Source: CAWELS01 sp964468205 | Lineage (GTDB): Bacteria > Acidobacteriota > Terriglobia > Bryobacterales > Bryobacteraceae | Length of the DNA stretch: 64,000 nt | Reading direction: 5' to 3' | NCBI GenBank assembly: GCA_964468205.1 | Contig: CAYXVG010000041.1 | Span: 1 to 64,000 of the forward strand | Part shown: positions 24,508 to 32,898 of the stretch, piece after piece | Layout: the number at the start of each line of letters is the position of its first letter | How positions within the stretch are numbered: position 1 is the first letter of the stretch | The notes under the pieces: generated by a model | What the model saw: the letters and a program-made list of their open reading frames with translations, nothing else | The model's database searches: none | Told to the model about the DNA's origin: nothing | Position numbers and translations under genes: made by a program

Positions 24508-24840
24508 ATGACGACGATACTCATCACCCGCGACGGGATGGGGCGCGCCGAGGGAGACCTTCCCTCGCGCCTCATCGTCAAATATCTTTCGCTGCTGGCG
24601 GACCAGGATCCGCTGCCCGCCGCCATCTGCTTCTACACGGACGGCGTGAAGCTTGCCGTCGATGGGTCGCCGGTCATCCCCCAGCTCAAGACCCTCGAGG
24701 GAAAGGGCGTCAAGCTGATCCTATGCCAGACCTGCCTGGACTCTTTTGGCTTGGCGGAGAAAGTGGCCGTGGGAACGGTCGGCGGCATGACCGACATCAT
24801 CGACGCCCAATGGTCCTCCGCGAAGGTGATCACTCTCTAA
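24508..24840 (+). CDS. DsrE-fold protein resembling the C-terminal domain of YedF
   Basis: A 110-residue cytosolic protein. The block FYTDGVKLAVDGSPVIPQL, then LEGKGVKLILCQTCLDSFG, then VGTVGGMTDIIDAQWSSAKVI follows the C-terminal DsrE-like domain of YedF (TIGR03527, associated with selenium metabolism) closely. The N-terminal TusA-like domain of full YedF is absent. Cys pair CQTC is a candidate persulfide or redox site. The ATG at 24508 lies 10 bases after the receptor gene's stop. Confidence 0.75.
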   Translation: MTTILITRDGMGRAEGDLPSRLIVKYLSLLADQDPLPAAICFYTDGVKLAVDGSPVIPQLKTLEGKGVKLILCQTCLDSFGLAEKVAVGTVGGMTDIIDAQWSSAKVITL

Positions 24841-24978
24841 CCCCTCATTGCAGCGACTCGCAATACGTTGGCTGGCACCGCTGTCCCAAGGCTCCAAAGC
24901 AAACCCCGGCCGTCCTCCCACCCGCAGCGTGGACACCGGCGTCTGTCACCGCGTGGCCCATGGTCACCGCATGGCACC

Positions 24979-25153
24979 TGGCACCTATCCCCGCACTCCA
25001 GCTTCTCGCAACCTCTCTGCGAAATTCGAAAAAGCGGTGACTGTCACCGAATTTGTGGCTGTCATCGCATTGCCCTTGGCACCTATCCCCGCGTTCCAGC
25101 TTCTCGCGAGCCCGCTGCGAAATTCGAAAAAGCGGTGACTGTCACCGAATTTG
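24979..25153. repeat. Two direct copies of a ~76-bp REP-like unit with palindromic cores
   Basis: Copies lie at 24979-25055 and 25077-25153, about 90 percent identical. Each contains AAATTCG, six bases, then the inverted repeat CGGTGAC-T-GTCACCG (25035-25049 and 25133-25147), followed by AATTT, which pairs with the leading AAATT. Further partial matches (CTGTCACCG) occur near 24936 and at 63757. The rest of the 301-base gap 24841-25141 holds no gene; reading frames through it are made of the repeat. The form is that of intergenic REP elements. Confidence 0.8.
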
Positions 25154-26503
25154 GCGCCAGTCGTGGGCTTCGGCTATTACGTCCGCGTGCAACTCGAGAA
25201 TCGCTTTCTTCAGGCGAGCGAAAACAGCCGGCTCAGCCGCGGCCAGGTCTGTCTGTTGTGCTGGATCCCGCCGCAAGTTGTACAAGCGGAAATTCACCAA
25301 TTTCGCCCGCTTGATCGGACCGATGTACTCTTCGAGGAACATGTTGTTCCGGGAAAGCTCAATATCCGGGTCGGCAATCATCGAATAATCGCCATCGCGA
25401 ATCACACAGACCGGCCGGGACGGGCTATAAAACCAATACAGCGGCTTCTCCCTCGCAATGCCTTCGCCCGCGAACAACGGCGTCAGGCTCACGCCGTCCA
25501 GAGTCCGGTCATGCGGCAGCTTCACGCGGGCGATATCGCAGACCGTGGGCAGCAAATCTACCAGCCCAGCCGGAGTCCCGGCCACCGATCCCGGCTGGAT
25601 CCGCCCCGGCCAGCGCATGATGCCGGGCGCACGGATGCCGCCTTCCCACAGAGTCGTCTTCCGGCCGGAAAACGGATCGTTGCTGCCCTTCATATAGCTG
25701 CCGTTGTCGGATGTGAAGACGACGAACGTGTCGCCCGCGACACCCATGTCGCCGAGCTTGTCGAGGAGCCGGCCGATCGCGTTGTCCATGTTCTCGATGC
25801 AGCCGTAGTAATCCGGGCGTTCCGTGCCGAGATGCCGCCGGCGGTATTTCTCGGGAGATGCCACCCGCATATGAGGCTCGTGGAACCAAACGTTGAGGTA
25901 GAACGGTTTCTCCCGGTCCCGGTGATTGTCGAGCCAGCCGATGGCCTCGTCGACAACAATCTGAGAAGAGTAACCCTCCACCTCGCCCAAGGCCACCCCG
26001 TTTCGCACGAAGTTGTCCGGGTTGTGGTGCGACGGATTCGCATTGTTACCAGTAGCTAGCCAGTAGTTGAATCCGTGGTCACCGGGATTGGGACCGTCGC
26101 CGGAGCCCTTCTCGAGGTCATACCCGAGGTGCCACTTGCCAACATGCGCCGTGTCATAGCCGCCGTCCCGGAGCAGTTCGGCGATTGTCACCTCCTCGCG
26201 GCGCAGGTGCATGTTGTGCGAAGTGTGAATCCAGCTATAGACACCGGCGCGAACCGAGAAGCGGCCGGTCAGGAAAGCCGCCCGTGACGGTGAGCAGACG
26301 CCGCTGGCGGCATAGAAATCGGTGAACCGCAGGCCTTCAGCGGCCATCTTGTCTAGCACGGGCGTTTGATTCTCGCGGCTGCCGTAAATGCCAAGATCCG
26401 AGTAGCCGAGGTCGTCCGCCATCATGAGCACAATGTTCGGCGGCGCCGCTCCGGCGGTGCAGGCGAGCGCAAGCAAAGGTAACAAGAACAGAAATCGGAA
26501 CAT
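25142..26503 (-). CDS. Secreted sulfatase (formylglycine type)
   Basis: Sulfate-ester hydrolase of 453 residues with an N-terminal signal peptide (cleavage around residue 20). It has PNIVLMMADDLGYSD (calcium aspartates), the formylglycine motif Cys70-Ser-Pro-Ser-Arg, GKWHLG and TSDNGSY. Cys70 needs conversion to formylglycine by a maturase not encoded in this window. The stop codon at 25142-25144 lies inside the second REP palindrome, and the final residues RQIR are encoded by repeat DNA, so the natural C-terminus may have been replaced. Substrate unknown; likely a sulfated glycan. Confidence 0.92.
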   Translation of the reverse strand: MFRFLFLLPLLALACTAGAAPPNIVLMMADDLGYSDLGIYGSRENQTPVLDKMAAEGLRFTDFYAASGVCSPSRAAFLTGRFSVRAGVYSWIHTSHNMHLRREEVTIAELLRDGGYDTAHVGKWHLGYDLEKGSGDGPNPGDHGFNYWLATGNNANPSHHNPDNFVRNGVALGEVEGYSSQIVVDEAIGWLDNHRDREKPFYLNVWFHEPHMRVASPEKYRRRHLGTERPDYYGCIENMDNAIGRLLDKLGDMGVAGDTFVVFTSDNGSYMKGSNDPFSGRKTTLWEGGIRAPGIMRWPGRIQPGSVAGTPAGLVDLLPTVCDIARVKLPHDRTLDGVSLTPLFAGEGIAREKPLYWFYSPSRPVCVIRDGDYSMIADPDIELSRNNMFLEEYIGPIKRAKLVNFRLYNLRRDPAQQTDLAAAEPAVFARLKKAILELHADVIAEAHDWRQIR

Positions 26504-26579
26504 ATTTGCAGCCTATTGAATCTGGTGCGGTGAGGCAAGCGCGAAAGACTGCTATGATTCCCTGCGGAGGTCAATTCCG

Positions 26580-27473
26580 ATGCGCATTTTGCGAGCGTCT
26601 GTCTGCACCGCGGCACTCGTTTTCCTCGCCACCTGTGTCCCCCAGCCACCGCCGGCGCCGGAGATCGGCACCGTTCTGGACGCCGTCGTCTTCTATGCAT
26701 CCTTCGACGAGGGGATCCGCGGCGACACCGGCGGCGGCGCGATGACGCCACGCACCCGCTTCAACCACGAGACCGAGCGCGGCCAATACGTACATCAGGA
26801 CGGCGTCGATGAAGATGTCTACCGAATCGCCTCGGGCCAGGGTGTTTACGGTGGGGCGCTCGAGGCGGTTGACGTCCTTCCGCGCAACGGGCGGATCTAC
26901 TTCCCCGCCGCGGGCAACCTGCCCTACCAGCCGGGCGGCTGGAGCGGCAGCGCCTCCGTCTGGCTGAACACCAATCCCAACACGATGCTCAAGACGCGTT
27001 TCTGCGACCCAGTGCAGATCACCGAGAAAGGCGCGATGAACGGCGGGATCTGGGTGGACTTCCCCGATACGACGCCGCGGGACTTCCGGCTCGGACTCTT
27101 CCGCTCCGCGGGCGAAGGGCGGGAGCGCGCGCCAACGGAAGGTCCCGAGGCCCCGCTGGTGGTCGTCCAGGACATCGGGTTCGAAGCCTCGGACTGGCAT
27201 CACGTCGCCTTCACCTGGAGTAATGTCGACAGCGGCCAGCCCGACGCAACGGCCACCCTTTACCTCGACGGCAGAGCGGTCGGATCAGTTCCTCCCCAAG
27301 AGGTGACAATGGACTGGGACCTGGCACAAACGGGCATTTACATCGCCGTGAACTACATCGGATTGCTGGACGAGTTCGCTATCTTCAACCGCGTGCTGAC
27401 GGCTGGGGAAGTGGAGCGCCTCTACGGGGAACCGGCTCTGTTATCCGCGCACAAAGCCGCGGTTGGAGACTAA
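26580..27473 (+). CDS. LamG/concanavalin-like lectin-fold lipoprotein
   Basis: A 297-residue protein with a lipoprotein signal (LATC, lipidated Cys19) and a jelly-roll LamG-type domain over most of its length: AVVFYASFDEG at the start, SASVWLN, DWHHVAFTWSN, ATLYLDGRAVGSV, and IGLLDEFAIFNRVLTAGEVE, which is the classic end of this fold. A good GGAGG site precedes the ATG. Such proteins usually bind carbohydrates at the cell surface. It is divergent from the neighbouring sulfatase across 76 bases. Confidence 0.82.
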   Translation: MRILRASVCTAALVFLATCVPQPPPAPEIGTVLDAVVFYASFDEGIRGDTGGGAMTPRTRFNHETERGQYVHQDGVDEDVYRIASGQGVYGGALEAVDVLPRNGRIYFPAAGNLPYQPGGWSGSASVWLNTNPNTMLKTRFCDPVQITEKGAMNGGIWVDFPDTTPRDFRLGLFRSAGEGRERAPTEGPEAPLVVVQDIGFEASDWHHVAFTWSNVDSGQPDATATLYLDGRAVGSVPPQEVTMDWDLAQTGIYIAVNYIGLLDEFAIFNRVLTAGEVERLYGEPALLSAHKAAVGD

Positions 27474-27503
27474 AGGCCGCCGCCCTGAGTCTGGAGGCTT
27501 GCG

Positions 27504-28817
27504 CTATCGCACCACATTCTTATCCTTGACGTAGGCGATCACCGCTTCCCTCACGAGCGGCCCGGGCTCCGCTATATCCGGCCCGCCCTGGTCGCGGATC
27601 TGCGCGGCGATATAGTCGTTCGTCGCCACGATGTAGGTCCTCGCCGGATCAACCAGACTGCCTTTGAGAAAGGCCGCTGGGACATCCTTGCCCATCAGCC
27701 GCGCGTAAACCAACTGGTTGCCGAACGGGAGAATCTGCCAGATGTGCCGGACGCGAATCTCGCCGCGCCGGAGCACATCGCGCGTCCCCCCGGCATTCAT
27801 GAAAGCGAAGTCGGCGCCCACGGCGTCCATCATCGCCTCTTCGATCAAGTCGATCGTTTGCTGTTTGTCGAGGTCCCGTTCGGCATGGCCGATCGAAATA
27901 TCGACCACCGCGGCAACCTTGCTCTCCCATTTGTCGACCAGCCGCTGCACATCCGGGTCGGCCGGGTAGTCCGCCACGCGAACCGGGATGCGCCTCCAAG
28001 TATGAGAGACGACACGGTTCTTCGTGGTGTCCACCTTGAGGTCCAGGCGGCCGAGTTCCCGGCCGTACGCCTGCACTTTCACACCGATCCTACCGCCGAT
28101 CAAGTTCGGCTCGGTTTGCCCCCGATGATTGTGGCCGTCGATGAGAACGTCCATCTCCGGGACCTGCTCCAGAATCTCGATCTCCTCATCGTCGAACAGA
28201 TGGCCGAGCACGACCACCAGGTCCGCCTCCTCACGCACCTCGCGCGCGTACTTCCTCACCGTTTCCACCGGCGGCAGCAGACGGTACGGACCGCGCTGGT
28301 TTCCCTTCGTCACCAAGTCCAGCCCCTCCATGAGGACGCCGATCACCGCGATGCGCACGCCGTTGCGTTCGAGCATCAGATAGGGCCGTGGAGCCAGCAG
28401 TTCGCCGGCGTCATTTACGACGTTTGCGGTGACCGTTGGGAAGCTGGATGCGGCGAAGAACTCTGGTATTTTGCGCCAGGAATAGTCGAACTCATGATTG
28501 CCCAGCACATTCGCGTCGAGGCCGAGGGCGCTCGCCACTTCGTAGCACGGGACCCCCTCGTAGATGGACGATACCGGCGTGCCCTGCACCAGATCGCCTG
28601 CATTCAGCACCAGCGCTCCCTCGGACGCAGCTTTCTCACGCTGAATCGCCGTGGCCAAGTGCGCGAACCCGCCGTGTCCGCGGTCGTCCGGGAGGAATCT
28701 CGCGTGGAGATCGTTCACGTGCAGAATCGTCAGCGAACGCACTGGCCCGGCGTCCGAACTGCACGCGACCCAGGCGAGCGCAAACAAAGCCAGGCAGAGC
28801 GCGATTGTTCGTCTCAT
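27504..28817 (-). CDS. 5'-nucleotidase/UDP-sugar hydrolase-family lipoprotein
   Basis: Exported metallophosphoesterase of 437 residues. The lipobox WVAC gives lipidated Cys19. The metallophosphatase domain (about 28-240) has ILHVNDLHARF, LNAGDLVQGTP, LGNHEFDYS, LGHLFDDEE and DGHNHRG, the residues of the two-metal site. The 5'-nucleotidase C-terminal domain (about 275-415) contains FMNAGGTRDVL and LPFGNQLVYARLMG. It probably releases phosphate from extracellular nucleotides. Convergent with the LamG gene across 30 bases. Confidence 0.92.
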   Translation of the reverse strand: MRRTIALCLALFALAWVACSSDAGPVRSLTILHVNDLHARFLPDDRGHGGFAHLATAIQREKAASEGALVLNAGDLVQGTPVSSIYEGVPCYEVASALGLDANVLGNHEFDYSWRKIPEFFAASSFPTVTANVVNDAGELLAPRPYLMLERNGVRIAVIGVLMEGLDLVTKGNQRGPYRLLPPVETVRKYAREVREEADLVVVLGHLFDDEEIEILEQVPEMDVLIDGHNHRGQTEPNLIGGRIGVKVQAYGRELGRLDLKVDTTKNRVVSHTWRRIPVRVADYPADPDVQRLVDKWESKVAAVVDISIGHAERDLDKQQTIDLIEEAMMDAVGADFAFMNAGGTRDVLRRGEIRVRHIWQILPFGNQLVYARLMGKDVPAAFLKGSLVDPARTYIVATNDYIAAQIRDQGGPDIAEPGPLVREAVIAYVKDKNVVR

Positions 28818-28933
28818 CTACCTCAAAGCTAGCATGGCGCAATCGCAATCCGGCATGGCGCAACATCCTTGTAAAACAAGCGGGAGGGCGCCGGCTGATC
28901 CGGTTGCTAGAATAGGAAATTTGGTTTCCTCGC

Positions 28934-29932
28934 ATGGAGCGATCATCCGCGGTTACTCACAAGGGCGAACTGGCCCTATTCCTCGTCCGCTGCGTCATCG
29001 GGGGCGTTCTGATGGGTCTGGCCAACCTGGTACCCGGAATCTCCGGTGGTACCATGCTGCTCGCGGCCGGCGTCTATCCGTACTTCGTCGAGGGCGTCGC
29101 GGAAATGACCACTTTCCGCTTTCGCTTCCGTAATATTCTCACCCTGGGGGCAATCGGGGGCTCGGCGGCGTTGGCGATTCTCCTGCTCGCGGGAGTGATA
29201 AAAGGGCTCGTCGTGGATCACCGCTGGGTGATGTACAGCTTGTTCATCGGTCTCACGCTCGGCGGCGTGCCTGTTGTGTGGAAACTTCTCAAGCCGCCTG
29301 GGCGGCCGGCGATGGTCGGGTGCGTGGCCGGGATCGCCGTCATGGCGGCCATGGCGATGGTCCAACCAGGCGCGGCGGGGGGCGATGAAGGCCACGCTTA
29401 TGGAATGCTGCTGCTGGCCGGAATCGCCGGCGCTTCGGCCATGATCCTGCCCGGCGTCTCGGGCGGCTATCTGCTGCTGGTTCTGGGTCAGTACATTCCC
29501 ATTCTCGGAGCCGTGGACGAGGCAAAAACCGGCGTCCAGACCCGCGATTGGGCACGCGCCGCCGAGGCGATGCATGTATTCATCCCGGTCGGCATCGGAA
29601 TCGTCATCGGCGTGGTGGGCGTAAGCAACCTGATGAAGATGCTCTTGGCCCGATACCGCCAGCCGACGCTCGGCGTGCTGCTCGGCCTACTTTTCGGAGC
29701 TATTCTCGGGCTTTGGCCGTTCCAGGAGGGTGTCCGTCCGCTCCCCGGGGACGTGATCAAGGGGCGCGTTACGACTACGGAAACCATCGCGAAACTGGAA
29801 GCCGAGGACTATCCGCTCGAGCGCTTCACCCCTAGTGCTGGCCAAGTGGCGAGCTCGCTCGGGCTCATTCTGGCCGGATTCGCCATCACCGCGCTCATCG
29901 CCAGACTCGGCGAGGAAAGGAAAACCTCATAA
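28934..29932 (+). CDS. popT: DUF368-family (PopT) undecaprenyl-phosphate translocase
   Basis: Polytopic membrane protein of 332 residues. The two DUF368 signatures are present as an internal duplication: ANLVPGISGGTMLLAAGVY (about 30-48) and MILPGVSGGYLLLVLGQY (about 176-193). Members of this family have been shown to recycle the C55-P lipid carrier across the membrane for cell-wall synthesis. The assignment rests on the family motifs. The downstream exchanger gene begins 4 bases after the stop, so the two are probably one operon. Confidence 0.88.
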   Translation: MERSSAVTHKGELALFLVRCVIGGVLMGLANLVPGISGGTMLLAAGVYPYFVEGVAEMTTFRFRFRNILTLGAIGGSAALAILLLAGVIKGLVVDHRWVMYSLFIGLTLGGVPVVWKLLKPPGRPAMVGCVAGIAVMAAMAMVQPGAAGGDEGHAYGMLLLAGIAGASAMILPGVSGGYLLLVLGQYIPILGAVDEAKTGVQTRDWARAAEAMHVFIPVGIGIVIGVVGVSNLMKMLLARYRQPTLGVLLGLLFGAILGLWPFQEGVRPLPGDVIKGRVTTTETIAKLEAEDYPLERFTPSAGQVASSLGLILAGFAITALIARLGEERKTS

Positions 29933-29936
29933 GGCA

Positions 29937-30980
29937 ATGGAACAGGCGCTCGAACAATTCTTCTCAGAGCTTCATTGGGGCTTCCTCGGCCTCGTCATCG
30001 CCGCCGCTCTGCTGTTACTTGGCCGCTCGGCTGACTGGTTGGTGGACGAGGCCGTCGCGCTATCCGAGCGCTCCGGCCTGCCGAAAGTCGTCATCGGAGC
30101 CACCATCGTCAGCCTCGGTACCACCACTCCGGAAGCAGCGGTCTCCGTCCTTGCGGCCATTCAAGGCAACCCCGGACTGGCGCTCGGTAACGCCGTCGGC
30201 TCCATCATTTGCGACACCGGCCTCATCCTGGGCGCCGCCTGTCTGATTGCCCCGCTGCGATTGAATCGCACCATCGTCAACCGCCAGGGCTGGATCCAGT
30301 TTGGCTCCGGCTGGCTTCTGGTGTTGGCGTGCGTCCCCTGGCTGAGACCCGCGGCTGCCTTTGAAACCGGCGGTAACCTGCCGCAATGGGTGGGTTTCGC
30401 CTTCCTCGCCGGTCTCGCGGTGTATATGTGGAAGTCGGTCCTATGGGCGCGGCGGGATTCCTCGCTCCCCGGCGTCGAGGGACACGAGGGCGATGCCGGC
30501 GCTCCGCTGCTCGTCATCCTGCTCAAACTTGCCGCCGCCGTCGCGCTGGTGGTTCTCTCGGCGAAGATCTTGATCCCGGCGGTCGCCGAGGCCGCCACGC
30601 GCCTCAATGTTCCCGACAGCATCATTGCCGCCACGCTGGTCGCCTTTGGCACGTCTCTGCCCGAGTTGATCACCGCCGTGACCGCCGCCCGCCGAGGTCA
30701 CGGAGACCTCGCCGTGGGCAATATCGTCGGCGCGGACATCCTTAATGTCCTCTTCGTCGCGGGCGCCGCCGCCGCCGTCACATCGGGAGGCCTCGACGCC
30801 AGCCCAAATTTTTTCCTTGTACTCTTCCCGGTGATGATTTTTATCCTCGCGGTGTTCCGCGTCGGGATATTCTTCTCCGGGGACTATCTGCGCCGCCCCT
30901 TCGGCATCGTGTTGCTCGCCACCTACGGCTTCTACATGGTGATCAGCTACCTTACTTCGGGCGGCGTTCCGGACCATTAG
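29937..30980 (+). CDS. CaxA-type sodium/calcium exchanger
   Basis: Membrane antiporter of 347 residues with about ten helices and the two alpha-repeats that form the ion sites: GATIVSLGTTTPEAAVSVLA (about 50-69) and AATLVAFGTSLPELITAVTA (about 230-249), the second followed by GNIVGADILN. The acidic residues of both repeats are conserved. The ATG at 29937 fits the family and leaves only 4 bases from popT. Its 3' end overlaps the convergent phosphodiesterase gene by 29 bases. Confidence 0.9.
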   Translation: MEQALEQFFSELHWGFLGLVIAAALLLLGRSADWLVDEAVALSERSGLPKVVIGATIVSLGTTTPEAAVSVLAAIQGNPGLALGNAVGSIICDTGLILGAACLIAPLRLNRTIVNRQGWIQFGSGWLLVLACVPWLRPAAAFETGGNLPQWVGFAFLAGLAVYMWKSVLWARRDSSLPGVEGHEGDAGAPLLVILLKLAAAVALVVLSAKILIPAVAEAATRLNVPDSIIAATLVAFGTSLPELITAVTAARRGHGDLAVGNIVGADILNVLFVAGAAAAVTSGGLDASPNFFLVLFPVMIFILAVFRVGIFFSGDYLRRPFGIVLLATYGFYMVISYLTSGGVPDH

Positions 30981-32796
30981 CCACTCCCCCAGCGGCGAGA
31001 GGCGAGCGGCCTTCCGAGTTTTTTGGCGGGTCTATTCCGAGCAGGTCCGCCACCAGCGGGGCGATGTCAATCGAGCGAAGCAGCGGCCACTGCGCTCCCC
31101 GCTCGAGCCGCGGCCCGGCGCCGGCGAGTATGGTGCGCATATCGGGCCGGACCGGAGACAAGCCGTGCGTGCCAAACGGGTGTCCGGCAGCTTCGACCAT
31201 TGGGCCGGCCGCCGAATCCACCGCGGCGTAGCCGGGCCGCAGATCGAAAGTGAGGTCCGCGGTCAAATGCCCCGCCCGTTGGGCAACGCGCTCTATCCTC
31301 GTCACCACCCGCTCGCCGGTTTCCGGATCGCGAATCGACGCGAGCGCCTCCGTCACGCGCGCAAGCGTCTCTTCCCGCCGCAAGGCCTCCACGGCGCCAC
31401 CCACCCAGTCGCCGCCATTGAGCAGGATCGAATACCGCAGGTGAACGGCATCACCATCGAGACCGTGCCGCGCCAGCGCCTGGTCGATCTTCACCACTTT
31501 CGAGACGGCAGCCATGCCGTGATCGCCCGTCACGAGGATGTGGTCTTCCGCACCGGCCAGCCCGGCCAGCGTCTCCAGCCTCCGGTTGATCAGGCGGTAT
31601 GCCCAGCGCCGCGCATCGTGCAGCTTCTCGCGCGAATCGGCGGAGAGGCTTTCCGGAGGCGTGCGCACCAAGCCGAGCCACGTGTGGTCCACCTCGTCCG
31701 GGTAGGGAAAGTAATCGAGCAACAGCCGGGGCTGGTAGTGTTCCCAGAGCCAGCGGCTGTGCCGGTTGAACTGCCGGGTGATCAATTCCACGACCTCCAG
31801 GTAGCGGCGCTCGGCCACGCCGGTCCCTCCGGATAATAGCGCCGGGCCGAGACGCCCGGAGCGGTACAACTGGACCGGCCCGTTTGGCAGGAACGGTCCG
31901 GTTGCGGACACCATCTCCTCGAGCGCTTCGTTCGCAGTCCGCTTCCCGTCGTGAAGACCGGACTCCTGGATCACGCTCTGGAACAGCAGAAAGTCTGAAC
32001 CGCCCGGCGCGAATTCGAAGAGCCTGAAATAGACCGCCGACACTCCATTCACCGGCAGAGGATCGCTGAAATGGCGCGCCAGCGGCCGGTCATTTGCGTA
32101 CCCCTCCTCGAGCGGCGCCGCCGCCACCGAAACCCGCGGGCCAGACTTGTCCAACGCAACCCAAATCGCCTGCTCAACGATTGCCGCGTGGAATGACACC
32201 TCACCCGCCGTCCAACCAAAACAGCGCGCCGGGGCGGGTAACGCCGGCGTCCACCCGTCGCACTCTGTCCACTCCACATCAGCCTTTCGCAACGCTTGGT
32301 GCGGCGCCAGCCGCTTCGTCTGATAGCCGTTGACGACCACCGGCGGCGCGCTTGCCTCCGGCGCCGTGTTGCCCGGCAGGAACGGGTACGCCTGGGTGGC
32401 CTGGTGCGCGACGGCCGGCACACCTTGCCGTCCCGCGGTTACCCACAGCGGCTCCGCCAGCAATGACTCCGCCCGGAATCCGTTGCGCCGCTCCCTCACC
32501 GTGCGGCCGCTCTTCGCCGGGTACGGATTCGAATTGTAGAGAACGCCGTTGTGATAGGTTCCGGTCCATATGGCCGCATGGGAATTCGCCGTGGTACTTG
32601 GCGCCGCCGGGAGGACCCCGGCAGCCGACACTCCCCGCGCGGCAATCCCCTGCAGCGCGGTCAACTCCGCCGCCACCGGGTCATCATTCACGATCTGTTG
32701 CCCGAGGCCGTCGAAGGAGACCAGAATCAGCCGGTCCTCCGCCCCCGCGCCGCAGGCCGCCAACAGAACCGTGATTGCAACAACAAGAGTCCGCAT
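30952..32796 (-). CDS. Alkaline-phosphatase-superfamily nucleotide pyrophosphatase/phosphodiesterase lipoprotein
   Basis: Exported enzyme of 614 residues starting at the ATG at 32796, with a lipobox LLAAC and lipidated Cys15. Metal and catalytic motifs match the NPP family: LVSFDGLGQ (aspartate ligand), the TTANSHAAIWTG nucleophile region, VTGDHGMAAVS (Asp and His ligands), and FGTHGLSPVRPDMRTILAGAGP (final His). About 350 residues separate the first and last motifs, with an insertion rich in aromatic residues. It would cleave phosphodiester bonds outside the cytoplasm; the substrate is unknown. Confidence 0.88.
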   Translation of the reverse strand: MRTLVVAITVLLAACGAGAEDRLILVSFDGLGQQIVNDDPVAAELTALQGIAARGVSAAGVLPAAPSTTANSHAAIWTGTYHNGVLYNSNPYPAKSGRTVRERRNGFRAESLLAEPLWVTAGRQGVPAVAHQATQAYPFLPGNTAPEASAPPVVVNGYQTKRLAPHQALRKADVEWTECDGWTPALPAPARCFGWTAGEVSFHAAIVEQAIWVALDKSGPRVSVAAAPLEEGYANDRPLARHFSDPLPVNGVSAVYFRLFEFAPGGSDFLLFQSVIQESGLHDGKRTANEALEEMVSATGPFLPNGPVQLYRSGRLGPALLSGGTGVAERRYLEVVELITRQFNRHSRWLWEHYQPRLLLDYFPYPDEVDHTWLGLVRTPPESLSADSREKLHDARRWAYRLINRRLETLAGLAGAEDHILVTGDHGMAAVSKVVKIDQALARHGLDGDAVHLRYSILLNGGDWVGGAVEALRREETLARVTEALASIRDPETGERVVTRIERVAQRAGHLTADLTFDLRPGYAAVDSAAGPMVEAAGHPFGTHGLSPVRPDMRTILAGAGPRLERGAQWPLLRSIDIAPLVADLLGIDPPKNSEGRSPLAAGGVANGPERRPK

Positions 32797-32898
32797 AAAC
32801 AAAACCTCATTGTCTCCACGCGTCGTTACAGCCAGATGAACCCGCCGCGGGCAACTCGCCAGGCTGGTCAAGCCGGCCCGGACGCCCCACCGGCCAGT

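Noticed and set aside
24848..25388. Small plus-strand frames between the DsrE-like gene and the sulfatase
   Set aside because: Their sequences contain the same repeated peptide twice because they read through the REP units, and they continue antisense to the sulfatase.
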